Counted from the stretch's first letter, positions 31,026-39,119 are shown. The stretch is DNA of 64,000 bases from Actinomycetales bacterium (GCA_017308515.1 JAFKEN010000006.1:726479-790478), one strand, 5' to 3'. Numbers and translations are program-made. Notes: generated from the letters alone by a model not told the origin.

Positions 31026-31274
31026 GGCGCGGATCTCCTCGGGGGTGGGGGAGCTGCGACGCCGTCGGGGCAGCCGAATGTCGATCACATCGACATTGCC
31101 GACCGTACGCACGGCGCGTTTCCGCCGTGTGACGCGGCTGTGTCCGCGTGTTAATTCGCCGCCGCCGCGGACCACCGGGGTAGGGGATCACGCGCCCCGG
31201 CCCGGCGCGCTGTGGTACTCCTGGTGCGACGGGGGTCGCCGGGCCTCCGCACCGGCCCCGAGCGGAGGAGCGGG
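31026..31274. promoter_or_regulatory. Divergent control region between the catabolic array and its XRE-cupin regulator
   Basis: The 249-bp gap holds a -10-like TACGGT on the minus strand (31107-31102) and, just upstream of it, the pentamer array described separately. Toward the regulator the best signal is the ribosome-binding site GGAGGAG before ATG 31275. Nothing coding is evident. Confidence 0.55.
31118..31144 (-). promoter_or_regulatory. Candidate GlnR box (or XRE-regulator operator) upstream of the catabolic array
   Basis: On the minus strand three pentamers GACAC, GTCAC and GAAAC follow each other with six-base spacers, matching the actinobacterial GlnR pattern GTnAC-n6-GAAAC. The array covers roughly -23 to -49 relative to a start predicted from TACGGT. 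The inner 16 bases recur at 38126-38141. Confidence 0.55.
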
Positions 31275-31883
31275 ATGAGCGCTCCCGACACGGCCGCTCG
31301 CGCGGTGCGCGACGCCGAGGATCCGGATGGGGCCCGCCGGCTCGGGGCTCGCGTGCGGCGGCTGCGGCACGCTCGCGGGCTCACCCTCGTGCAGCTCGCC
31401 GAACGCTCCGAGCTCTCGCATCCCTTCCTCAGCCAGCTCGAGCGCGGGCTCGCCCGCCCGAGCTTCGCCTCGCTCGAGAAGATCGCCCGCGCCCTCGGCT
31501 CGAGCCAGCTCGAGCTGCTCGCCGACGCGGAGCCCGAGCCCCGCCCCCTCGTCGAGCCGCAGCTGTCGCGCGCGGGGGAGGGCGCCCGCGGCCCCTACGC
31601 GGGCGGCGAGGCGCGGCTGCTGGTCTCGAGCGAGGCGCGGATGCGCCCGATGGAGTTCGAGGGCGCCGGCAGCGAGCTCACCGAGTTCTTCACGCACGAC
31701 GAGGAGGAGTTCGTCTACCTCCTCGCCGGCCGGGTGGAGGCCGAGATCGAGGGCCGCGCGCCCGAGGCGCTCGCCGTCGGCGACGGGCTCTACATCCCCG
31801 GCGGCGCCGGTCACCGCTGGCGCTCGCTCGACGGGGCGCCCTACCGCCTGCTCGTCGTCAAGGAGCGTCCGCGCCGGGCCTGA
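31275..31883 (+). CDS. XRE-family regulator with a C-terminal cupin domain
   Basis: A 202-residue regulator: helix-turn-helix at about 18-70 (LTLVQLAERSELSHPFLSQLERGLARPSFASLEKIA) and a cupin at about 110-200 with FTHDEEEFVYLLAGRVEAEI and GDGLYIPGGAGHRW. Such proteins sense a small ligand through the cupin and often control adjacent catabolic genes. ATG 31275 is chosen for CGGAGGAG upstream. It reads divergently from the CodA-like gene and converges on an amidohydrolase, and is the only transcription factor in the island, so it is the natural candidate for its control. Confidence 0.88.
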   Translation: MSAPDTAARAVRDAEDPDGARRLGARVRRLRHARGLTLVQLAERSELSHPFLSQLERGLARPSFASLEKIARALGSSQLELLADAEPEPRPLVEPQLSRAGEGARGPYAGGEARLLVSSEARMRPMEFEGAGSELTEFFTHDEEEFVYLLAGRVEAEIEGRAPEALAVGDGLYIPGGAGHRWRSLDGAPYRLLVVKERPRRA

Positions 31884-31937
31884 CGGGCTCGCCGTGCGTC
31901 ATGCCGGGTCGACACCGGGTCGGTGCCGCGCCGCGGC

Positions 31938-33275
31938 TCAGCGGCCCACCCGCTCGCGCATCCGTGCGACGAGCTCGGTCTCCTCGGCGTCGACGAGGGC
32001 GTAGTCGCGCACGACGACCCGCCCCGCGACGACGACGTGCCGCGGGCGACGGCCGGGCGCGGCCCAGAGCAGGCCCGCGATCGGGTCGGCGACGCCGGCG
32101 TCGGCGACGCCCGACGCGTCCCACACGCACAGGTCGGCGGCGGCGCCGGGGCGCAGGTGGCCGAGCTCGGGGCGGCCGAGACCCGCGGCGGATCCGGCGG
32201 TCGCCATCCCGAGCACGGCGCGCGCCGGCAGCGGCGTCCCCACGAGCGCCGACACCTGCATCGCCAGGCGCGCGTCGGCGAGCAGGTGGCCCGCGTCGTT
32301 GCTGCCGCCGCCGCTCGTGCCCAGGCCCACCGGGATCCCCGCCTCCCGCAGCCGGGCGACCGGGGCGACGCCCCAGCCCATCGGCACGTCGCAGCCGGGC
32401 GCGTGGGTCGCCGTGACGCCCGCCGCGGCGAGCCGGGCGATCTCGGCCTCGGTCACGTCGCACAGGTGCGCGATCGTGACGTCGGGGGCGAGCCAACCCC
32501 ACTCCTCGAGCAGGTCGAGCGGTCGGCGCCCGTAGCGCTCGAGGGCGATCGCGGTGTCGACCTGCTCGTTGGCCTGGGTGCGCCGGCGCAACCCGTGCCG
32601 GGCGGCGACCTCGCCGAGCAGCCGGAAGGTGGCCTCGGGGTCGGAGTGCACGCCCGCCGGGCCCACGGCGACCTGCAGCATCCCGTCGGGGCTCACTCCG
32701 CCCGGCCGCGGCCCGGTGGCCTCGAGGCTCGGGGGATGCGGGGCGAGCGCTGCGACGATCGCCTCGGCGCTCGCGGCGGCCTCCTCCGGGTCGTCGCGCG
32801 CCGCGCCGCGGACGAACACGAGCCGCGCCCCGAGCTCCGCCGCCGCGTCGCGCACCGCCTCGGCGATCGCCACCTGGTCGGCCAGCGGGGCCCCGTGCGG
32901 CCAGTTGAGGTGGTGGTCGGCGACCGTCGTGACCCCGCTCAGCAGGCTCTCGGCCAGCCCCACGCGTGCCGCGACGGCGGCGAGCGAGGCGTCGATGCCG
33001 GCCTCGGCGTAGGCCGCCGCCATGGTCGGCAGCCATTGCGCCATCGGAACGCCGCGCGTGCCGGGCAGCGTGCGGAAGGCCGACTGCAGCAGGTGGTGGT
33101 GCGCGTTGATCAGGCCGGGGGTGACGATGCCGCCGCGCACGTCGAGCTCGGTCGCGCCGGTGGTGTCGGCGCCGTCGGGAGCGACCGCGGCGCCGTCGAG
33201 CAGGAGCTCGGAGCCCTCCGGCAGCTCGGTCGACTCGTCGATCAGGATCGCGCGGGCGCCGGTCAGTCGCAGCAT
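31938..33275 (-). CDS. 8-oxoguanine-deaminase-like amidohydrolase with altered metal ligands
   Basis: A 445-residue TrzN/8-oxoguanine-deaminase-family protein by overall pattern: NAHHHLLQSAFRTLPG near the N-terminus, SGVTTVADHHLNWP, AHLCDVTEAEI and a C-terminal GHLRPGAAADLCVWD. Two ligands expected from the family differ. The strand-5 'HxHLAE' region reads RTQANEQ (His to Gln), and the strand-8 Asp in 'GxDGSASND' is Ser (GTSGGGSND). The strand-1 HHH and strand-6 His remain. It may be a divergent enzyme or a non-catalytic paralogue. ATG 33275 is preceded by AGGA or, read differently, a -10-like CAGGAT at six bases. Confidence 0.8.
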   Translation of the reverse strand: MLRLTGARAILIDESTELPEGSELLLDGAAVAPDGADTTGATELDVRGGIVTPGLINAHHHLLQSAFRTLPGTRGVPMAQWLPTMAAAYAEAGIDASLAAVAARVGLAESLLSGVTTVADHHLNWPHGAPLADQVAIAEAVRDAAAELGARLVFVRGAARDDPEEAAASAEAIVAALAPHPPSLEATGPRPGGVSPDGMLQVAVGPAGVHSDPEATFRLLGEVAARHGLRRRTQANEQVDTAIALERYGRRPLDLLEEWGWLAPDVTIAHLCDVTEAEIARLAAAGVTATHAPGCDVPMGWGVAPVARLREAGIPVGLGTSGGGSNDAGHLLADARLAMQVSALVGTPLPARAVLGMATAGSAAGLGRPELGHLRPGAAADLCVWDASGVADAGVADPIAGLLWAAPGRRPRHVVVAGRVVVRDYALVDAEETELVARMRERVGR

Positions 33276-33394
33276 GCGGCGATCCTGGCACGCCCGAGCG
33301 GGGCCGGGCCGCGCGCCGTGCGCGGCGCCTGTGCCGTCCCCGCCGTCCGAGCCCCGAGTGCGCACCGGGGGCGCCGGGGTGGCACGCTGGGCGC

Positions 33395-34492
33395 ATGCTC
33401 GAGCTCGCGGCGCGGATCCTCGCCCGCCTCGACGCGCTCGCCGCCGCCGGGGGCCCCGCGCGCCTCGTCGTCGCGACCGCGGTCGCCGTCGAGGGCAGCT
33501 CCCCGCGCACCGTCGGCACCTCGATGACCTGGGACGGCGAGCAGGTCATCGGCTCGATCGCCGGCGGCTGCGTCGAGGGCGCCGTCGTCGAGGCCGCGCA
33601 GGGCGTGCTCGACGACGGGGTCGTGCGGCTGCTCGATTTCGGGGTGAGCGACGAGGCCGCCTGGAGCGTCGGGCTCGCCTGCGGGGGGCGGCTGCGCATC
33701 CACCTCGCGGTGCTCTCGGCCGACGCCGCCGGGCTCGAGTCGGCCGAAGCTTCTGTCGCGTCCGGTGCCGCGGCCCTCGCCGCGCTGCGTCGGGCGGCCG
33801 CGGCTGAACCCGCCGCGCTCGCGCTCACCGCGACCGGGTTCGACGCCCGCACCGGCGGCGACGCGGGGGTCTGCGACGACCCGGACGCGTTCGTGGATCG
33901 CGTGGCCGCTCCGGCGCGCACCGTCGTGATCGGCGCGATGGAGTTCTCGATCGCGCTCGTCGCCGCCGCGCGCGCCCTCGGAGATCGCGTGCTCGTCGTC
34001 GACCCGCGCGAGCTGTTCCTCACGCCGGAGCGGTTCCCCGGTGCCGAGCGGACCGTCGAGTGGCCGCCCGAGGTGCTCGCCGGCCTCGACCTCGGCCCGG
34101 CCGACGCGGTGTGCCTGCTGAGCCACGACGAGCGCTTCGACGCCGAGACCCTGCTCGTCGCGCTGCGCTCGGGGGCCGGCTACGTGGGCGCGATGGGCTC
34201 GCGCCGCACCGACGGCGTCCGGCGCGCGCGGTTGCGCGAACTCGGTGCCACCGAGGAGGAGCTGGGCCGCCTGTGCTCGCCGATCGGGCTCGACCTGGGC
34301 GCCTCGACGCCCGAGGAGACGGCGGTGGCGATCCTCGCCGAGGTCGTGCGCGCGCGCCGCGGCGGCTCGGGGGAGCCGCTTCGCGAGCGGAGCGGGCCGG
34401 TGCACGCGAGCCGAACAGCCGACGTCGCGCCGAACTCGGGAGATTCGACGCTCTCCGACCTCGACCGGGCTCGGACGGAGCTCTCCGCCTGA
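33395..34492 (+). CDS. xdhC: XdhC/CoxF-family molybdenum cofactor maturation factor
   Basis: XdhC binds and sulfurates molybdenum cofactor and delivers it to xanthine dehydrogenase. This 365-residue form has the N-terminal EGSSPRTVGTSM and SIAGGCVEGAVV motifs, LACGGRL with a conserved cysteine, a linker, and a C-terminal Rossmann domain (VVIGAMEFSIAL) ending in YVGAMGSRRT and LDLGASTPEETAVAILAE. It converges on the xanthine dehydrogenase gene. The last 35 residues are a Ser/Arg-rich tail beyond the family core. The ATG follows CACGCT by six bases with no ribosome-binding site. Confidence 0.92.
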   Translation: MLELAARILARLDALAAAGGPARLVVATAVAVEGSSPRTVGTSMTWDGEQVIGSIAGGCVEGAVVEAAQGVLDDGVVRLLDFGVSDEAAWSVGLACGGRLRIHLAVLSADAAGLESAEASVASGAAALAALRRAAAAEPAALALTATGFDARTGGDAGVCDDPDAFVDRVAAPARTVVIGAMEFSIALVAAARALGDRVLVVDPRELFLTPERFPGAERTVEWPPEVLAGLDLGPADAVCLLSHDERFDAETLLVALRSGAGYVGAMGSRRTDGVRRARLRELGATEEELGRLCSPIGLDLGASTPEETAVAILAEVVRARRGGSGEPLRERSGPVHASRTADVAPNSGDSTLSDLDRARTELSA

Positions 34493-34535
34493 GTTCGGCC
34501 CGCGCCGGGGGCGATGTCGCGCGCCCGCGTACGCG

Positions 34536-37229
34536 TCAGTGCACGCCGGGCGGCTCGGGGATCCCGTTCGCGAGCCGCCAGATGCGGTCGCGCCTCATCG
34601 GCAGCGCCGTGGGTCGCAGGCCGATCGCGTCGCGGATCGCGTTCGCGAGCGCGGGCGCGACCGGGTTGTAGGGCGCCTCGCTCATCGACTTCGCCCCGAG
34701 CGGTCCGAGGCCGGAAGAGGTGTCGGCGAAGAGCACCTCGGTGTCGGGCAGGTCGCCGAACTTCGGCAGCCGGTAGTCGCGGAACGCGGCGTTCACGACC
34801 GCGCCGTCGCGCACGACGACCTCCTCGGTGAGCGCCGAGCCGAAGGCCTGCGCGGCGCCGCCCTCGACCTGCCCGCGCAGCTGCTCGGGGTTGAGCACGG
34901 TCCCCGCGTCGGCGGCCTGCACGCTGCGCAGCACGCGCACCTCGCCGCTGGCCGGGTCGACCGCGACCCGCACGCCGTGCACGTTGAAGGCGACGGTGCG
35001 GCGCAGCCCGTCGTGATCCGCCTCGGCCTCGCGGGCGCCGCCAGCGGCGAGCTGCTCGGCGAGCCGCGTCGCCGCCCGGTGCACCGCGGTGCCGGCGACG
35101 ACCGTGCCGGTCGAACCGTAGGCGCCGGTGTCGTAGCCGCCGAGGCCGGTGTCGCTCTGCCGGATGCGGATGCGCTCGGGCGTCGTGCCGAGCGCCGCCG
35201 CCGCGAGCTGGGCGTGCACGGTCGTCGAGCCGTTGCCGAACTCGGCGGTTCCGACCTCGACCTCGTAGAGCGGCGCGCCGGCGTCGTCGGGGTCGGAGGG
35301 ATCGAGCGCCCGCACGCGCGCCGTCGCGCGGTGCCCGCGCGGTGGGATCGTCGCGATCATCGCGAGCGCGACGCCCTCGCCGACCCGCCAGCCCTCGGGC
35401 AGCCGCTCGGCCGCGACCGCGTCCTCGCCGGCGGTCGCCTCGAGCCGTGCCTCCACGAGGTCGAGGCACTGGCCCGCGCCGTGCGCGCCCTCGTAGGCGA
35501 TGTCGCTCGGCGGCTCGAGCTCGGCCACCCGCACCGGATCGCCCGGCACGATCACATTCCGCCGGCGGAATGCGACGGGGTCGACGCCGAGCTCGCGCGC
35601 CAGTTCGTCGATCGCCGACTCGATCGCGAAGATCACCTGGCCGAGTCCGTAGCCGCGGAACGCCCCCGAGGGCGGGTTGTTGGTGTACACCGAGCAGGCG
35701 TCGACGCGCACGTTGTCGCAGCGGTAGGCCGCGACCGACTCGTGCACCGAGTGGTACATGACCCCGCGGCCGTGGTTGCCGTAGGCGCCGGTGTCCATGA
35801 CCTGCTCGACGGCCAGGCTCGTGAGCACGCCCGCGCGGGTGCCCGAGGCGCGCACGCGCACCCGCATCGGGTGCCGCAGCGGAGCCCGGCGGAACTCTTC
35901 CTCGCGCGTGAACTCCCACTGCACCGGTCGGCCGGTGCGCAGCACCGCGAGCGCGACGAGATCCTCGGTGAGCAGCTCCTGCTTGCCGCCGAAGCCGCCG
36001 CCGACCCGCGCGGTGAAGACCCGCACCGTCGCGGGGTCGCGATCGAACAGCAGCGCGAGCTCGTCGCGCACGAGGTAGGGCACCTGGCTCGAGGTGCGCA
36101 GCACCAGCCGGCCCTCGGCGTCGAGCCAGCCCCGGGTCGCGTGGGTCTCGAGGGCGGCGTGGCTGACGCGGGCGGTCGTCCAGGTCCCCGCGACCACGGC
36201 ATCCGCTGCGGCCTCCGCCGCGGCGACGTCGCCGCGCTCGGCGTGCCACTCGGCGACGACGTTGCGCTCCGGGCCGTCGATGCCGTTCGCGACCGGCTTG
36301 TCGGCGTGCAGCAGCGGGGCGCCGGGCTCGCGCGCCGCATCCACGTCGAAGACGGCCGGAAGCGGCTCGTAGTCGACGACCACCGCGTCGCGGGCGCGCT
36401 CGGCGGCGGCGACCGACTCGGCCACGACCGCGGCGACCCGCTGGCCGCGGAAGCGCACGACGTCGTCGAGCATGCGGGTGTCGGCGGGGTCGTCGGTGCG
36501 GTGCTCGTGCCGGCCGGTCGAATACAGCGTGTCGGGCGCGTCGGCGTGGGTGAGCACGGCGACGACCCCCGGCATGCCGAGTGCGGCACGGGCGTCGATC
36601 GCGCGGATGCGCGCGTGCGCGTGCGGGCTCGTCACGACGGCGAGATGCAGCAGCCCTCCCGTGCTGCGGGGTTCGCCGGGCTCGGGTCCCGCGCCGGCAC
36701 CCGGCGGCGGCCCGTCGAGCGTGTACTCCTCGCGCCCGGTCACCACGCGCGCACCGGCCGGCGGCCGCGCCGAGCGGCCGGGCAGGGCTCCCGCCTCGGT
36801 GCTCGCGACGCCCTCGATCGCGTCGCGGATCGCGCGGTACCCCGTGCAGCGGCACAGGTTGCCCTTGAGCGCGCGCGGCAGGTCCTCGCGCTGGGCGTCG
36901 TCGAGCGCGCTCGCCGTGACGACGTAGCCCGCCGTGCAGAAGCCGCACTGGTAGCCGCCGGCGGCGAGGAAGGCCTCCTGCACCGGGTGCGGATCGTCGG
37001 GCGAGCCGAGGCCCGCGGCGGTCACGACCTCGCGGCCCTCGGCGCGATGCGCGGGCACGAGGCAGGAGTGCACCGGGTCGCCGTCGAGCAGCACCGTGCA
37101 CGCACCGCAGTCGCCCGCGTCACAGCCCTTCTTGACGCTCGTGACCCCCGCTTCGCGCAGCAAGGTGCGCAGCACCTGCCCCGCGCGCGGCGTGACCTCG
37201 CGCTCCTGCCCGTCGACCGTGAGTCTCAT
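34536..37229 (-). CDS. Xanthine dehydrogenase, fused [2Fe-2S] and molybdopterin subunits
   Basis: An 897-residue fusion. Residues 1-75 are a plant-type ferredoxin domain (C36, C41, C44, C56), 76-150 the helical [2Fe-2S] domain (C95, C98, C126, C128), and the rest a molybdopterin-binding domain with VGGGFGGKQELL and the putative active-site glutamate in KSMSEAPYNPVAPALANAI. The two subunits are separate genes in most operons of this type. It would oxidise hypoxanthine/xanthine to urate, passing electrons to the FAD subunit. ATG 37229 overlaps the FAD-subunit stop. Confidence 0.9.
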   Translation of the reverse strand: MRLTVDGQEREVTPRAGQVLRTLLREAGVTSVKKGCDAGDCGACTVLLDGDPVHSCLVPAHRAEGREVVTAAGLGSPDDPHPVQEAFLAAGGYQCGFCTAGYVVTASALDDAQREDLPRALKGNLCRCTGYRAIRDAIEGVASTEAGALPGRSARPPAGARVVTGREEYTLDGPPPGAGAGPEPGEPRSTGGLLHLAVVTSPHAHARIRAIDARAALGMPGVVAVLTHADAPDTLYSTGRHEHRTDDPADTRMLDDVVRFRGQRVAAVVAESVAAAERARDAVVVDYEPLPAVFDVDAAREPGAPLLHADKPVANGIDGPERNVVAEWHAERGDVAAAEAAADAVVAGTWTTARVSHAALETHATRGWLDAEGRLVLRTSSQVPYLVRDELALLFDRDPATVRVFTARVGGGFGGKQELLTEDLVALAVLRTGRPVQWEFTREEEFRRAPLRHPMRVRVRASGTRAGVLTSLAVEQVMDTGAYGNHGRGVMYHSVHESVAAYRCDNVRVDACSVYTNNPPSGAFRGYGLGQVIFAIESAIDELARELGVDPVAFRRRNVIVPGDPVRVAELEPPSDIAYEGAHGAGQCLDLVEARLEATAGEDAVAAERLPEGWRVGEGVALAMIATIPPRGHRATARVRALDPSDPDDAGAPLYEVEVGTAEFGNGSTTVHAQLAAAALGTTPERIRIRQSDTGLGGYDTGAYGSTGTVVAGTAVHRAATRLAEQLAAGGAREAEADHDGLRRTVAFNVHGVRVAVDPASGEVRVLRSVQAADAGTVLNPEQLRGQVEGGAAQAFGSALTEEVVVRDGAVVNAAFRDYRLPKFGDLPDTEVLFADTSSGLGPLGAKSMSEAPYNPVAPALANAIRDAIGLRPTALPMRRDRIWRLANGIPEPPGVH

Positions 37230-38101
37230 GAGTCGGCCCCGCTCGAGCCGGGCGCGTCGGGCACGTCGCCCGCTCCGCTCGGGCCGGCCGTCGTCCCGCT
37301 CTCGCCGGCGAGCTCGGCGCGCAGCTGCTCCGCGAGGCGCGCGGTCATCGCGGCGCGCCAGTCGGGCGCGCCGTGCACGTCGTCGTACCAGGGCCCGGCG
37401 TCGGCGACGGCCTCGGCGAGGGCGTCCGGCTCGGGCGGCGAGGCGAAGCGCAGCACGCGCGGCCGCGGCGTGGATCCCGTGATCGTCAGCGCGACGGCGC
37501 CGTCCGCATCCCGGCGGCCCACGAGCAGGGCGGCGCTGCGCCCGCGCGGTGCGAGGCTCAGCTGCCGCACCGCGAACCGGGCGCCGAGGGCCGCGCCCGT
37601 CAGGTCGATCGCGCGCAGCACCTCGCCGCGGCGCAGGGTCGTGGTGCGCGGGCCGCGCACGAGGTCGGCGACCGGTTCGCGGCGCTCGCCGCCGTCGGGC
37701 CGCCAGATGACCGCCTCGCCGTCGAGCGCGGTCGCGAAGGCCGTCATCGCGCCCGCGGGCAGCGCCATGCAGACGTTGCCGCCGACCGTGGCGACCGCCT
37801 GGATCTTCCACGACATGAGCAGCGCGTCGGCGCACTCCCGCGCGAGCGCCGCGGCCGAGGGCGGGGCGGGCAGCTCGTGCAGCCGCGCGATCGGGCAGGT
37901 TGCGGCGAGACGCAGGCCGCCGCCGGGGAGGCTCTCGACGGGATCCCAACCGAGCCCGGTGAGGTCGACGAGCCCGGTGACGCCCCGCTGCGGCTCGGAG
38001 TAGAGCCAGGTGCCGCCGGCGAGGAGATGCTCGCCCGGACCGAGCGCGAGGTCGTCGCGCGTGCGGGCGACCCGCACGCTGCCGACCTCGATCAGATCCA
38101 T
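37226..38101 (-). CDS. Xanthine dehydrogenase FAD-binding subunit
   Basis: A 291-residue CoxM/XdhB-type subunit. FAD-pyrophosphate motifs are visible as LLAGGTWLYSEP and TVGGNVCMALPAGAM, followed by the CO-dehydrogenase flavoprotein C-terminal domain. It accepts electrons from the Fe-S clusters of the fused subunit, encoded immediately downstream with an ATGA overlap. The ATG at 38101 lies eight bases after TTGACT on the minus strand, again with no ribosome-binding site, suggesting a leaderless message controlled by the motif at 38126-38141. A tail of about 20 residues rich in Gly, Ser, Ala and Asp closes the protein. Confidence 0.9.
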   Translation of the reverse strand: MDLIEVGSVRVARTRDDLALGPGEHLLAGGTWLYSEPQRGVTGLVDLTGLGWDPVESLPGGGLRLAATCPIARLHELPAPPSAAALARECADALLMSWKIQAVATVGGNVCMALPAGAMTAFATALDGEAVIWRPDGGERREPVADLVRGPRTTTLRRGEVLRAIDLTGAALGARFAVRQLSLAPRGRSAALLVGRRDADGAVALTITGSTPRPRVLRFASPPEPDALAEAVADAGPWYDDVHGAPDWRAAMTARLAEQLRAELAGESGTTAGPSGAGDVPDAPGSSGADS

Positions 38102-38109
38102 GTCGAGAG

Positions 38110-38115
38110 AGTCAA
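38110..38115 (-). promoter_or_regulatory. -10-like element of the xanthine dehydrogenase operon
   Basis: TTGACT on the minus strand ends eight bases before ATG 38101. Start at or near the ATG is implied. Confidence 0.4.
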
Positions 38116-38125
38116 CATCACGCGC

Positions 38126-38141
38126 GTGTCCGCCGTGTAAC
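38126..38141 (-). promoter_or_regulatory. Second copy of the GlnR-like motif, upstream of xanthine dehydrogenase
   Basis: GTTAC-ACGGCG-GACAC on the minus strand differs from the inner 16 bases of the 31118-31144 array at only two positions and shares its spacer. It is centred about 31 bases upstream of the predicted start, the same position as in the other promoter. Confidence 0.55.
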
Positions 38142-38159
38142 GCCGCGGCGCCGCGTCCG

Positions 38160-38165
38160 TAGACT
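38160..38165 (+). promoter_or_regulatory. -10 element for a leaderless membrane-protein gene
   Basis: TAGACT is followed by six bases and ATG 38172, with no ribosome-binding site. Confidence 0.6.
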
Positions 38166-38171
38166 CGCGGG

Positions 38172-38744
38172 ATGGCCGCTGCGCGCGACTCGGGCCCCGC
38201 CGAGCCCGACGACGACCTCGACGCGCTCACCTGGGCCGGCGACGAGGATCGCGCCCGGCGCGGGGTGCGCACCGCGCGCGAGGAGCGCGCCGGCCGGTTC
38301 GCGGCCGAGGAATCCGACCGGCCCGACGACGACGACCTCGACGACGACGACGAGCCCGAGCCCGCCGACGCCGACGCCGACGCGGCCGCGCCCGACCGCA
38401 CGGGAGGACCGCGCGACGCGCAGCACGACCCCGGCGCGCTCGCGGCCGCCGCGGCTCCCGCGGGCGCCGCATCCCGCGCCCTGACGATCGCGTCCGCCCT
38501 CGTCTACCTCGCGCTCACCGTCGGCTGGATCCTCGCGGTGCAGCTCACCTCGGGCGGCACCGACGTGCTCTCGGCGCTGCTGTGGCAGTTCGGCGAGTTC
38601 CTCGCGATCGCTGCGCCGCCGCTGTGGTTCGTCGCCGTGCGGGTGCTCGTCCCCCCCGGTCGGCTGGGGGTCCGCGTCGCCTGGCTGCTGCTGGGCGCCG
38701 GGCTCCTGCTGCCGTGGCCGCTGCTGCCGGTGGTGCTGCCGTGA
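38172..38744 (+). CDS. Membrane protein with a long acidic N-terminal domain, unknown function
   Basis: A 190-residue protein. Residues 1-95 are hydrophilic and very acidic (runs such as DDDDLDDDDEPEP), probably disordered and cytoplasmic. Three hydrophobic segments follow: SRALTIASALVYLALTVGWIL, LLWQFGEFLAIAAPPLWFVAV and VAWLLLGAGLLLPWPLLPVVL. I do not recognise it. It is coupled (GTGA) to a second small membrane protein and both precede serA. Confidence 0.8.
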   Translation: MAAARDSGPAEPDDDLDALTWAGDEDRARRGVRTAREERAGRFAAEESDRPDDDDLDDDDEPEPADADADAAAPDRTGGPRDAQHDPGALAAAAAPAGAASRALTIASALVYLALTVGWILAVQLTSGGTDVLSALLWQFGEFLAIAAPPLWFVAVRVLVPPGRLGVRVAWLLLGAGLLLPWPLLPVVLP

Positions 38745-39055
38745 CCCGCGCGCGCGTCGGCGCCCTCGTCGCGGCGCTGCTGTTCGCCGTCGGCTACGGG
38801 TGGATCCTCTTCGGCGCGATCTCGAACCTCGTCGCCCTGCCCGAGCTCTACCGCGCGCTCGGCATCCCCGAGACGACGCCGTGGGCGCTGCTCGTCGCCG
38901 GGGTCGCGCTGCCACCCGTGCTCTACGCGGGCGCGCTGCTGCTCGGCCGCCGGCGCGCGACCGTCGACCGCGTGATCCTGCTCGCGGTGGGCCTGGCCGC
39001 GGCGAGCGCGACCGCGATCTCGGGCGTCGCGATCGCGGCGGTGCTGCTGCGCTGA
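38741..39055 (+). CDS. Small three-helix membrane protein, unknown function
   Basis: A 104-residue protein of mostly hydrophobic sequence: helix one LVAALLFAVGYGWILFGAISNLV, a loop LYRALGIPETTP, helix two LLVAGVALPPVLYAGALLLG, a basic turn GRRRATVDR and helix three VILLAVGLAAASATAISGVAIAAVLL. The GTG start overlaps the preceding stop, so the two are likely partners. Family not recognised. Confidence 0.75.
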   Translation: MTRARVGALVAALLFAVGYGWILFGAISNLVALPELYRALGIPETTPWALLVAGVALPPVLYAGALLLGRRRATVDRVILLAVGLAAASATAISGVAIAAVLLR

Positions 39056-39085
39056 GCCGCTGCACTGAGCTGCTGCGCTGGGCGG
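39047..39085. repeat. Imperfect 13-bp tandem repeat, three copies
   Basis: Units CTGCGCTGAGCCG, CTGCACTGAGCTG and CTGCGCTGGGCGG run head to tail across the stop codon of the small membrane gene into the serA promoter region. Confidence 0.65.
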
Positions 39086-39113
39086 GCGCGTCGGGAGCCC
39101 GCCGGGCTGTCGC

Positions 39114-39119
39114 TAGACT
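39114..39119 (+). promoter_or_regulatory. -10 element of serA
   Basis: TAGACT lies 66 bases before the serA GTG, implying a 5' leader of about 60 bases that includes the GAGGAA ribosome-binding site. Confidence 0.55.

Noticed and set aside
28126-31191. Very long minus-strand open frame of more than 1000 codons
   Set aside because: Only the last part is the permease. The upstream part runs in the wrong frame through the ATPase and deaminase genes and is Arg/Pro/Ala-rich, as shadow frames are in GC-rich DNA.
34245-38003. Plus-strand open frame of 1252 codons opposite xanthine dehydrogenase
   Set aside because: Composition is Arg/His/Gly/Asp-rich without domains, and the opposite strand has clear cofactor motifs throughout. 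It is an antisense shadow.
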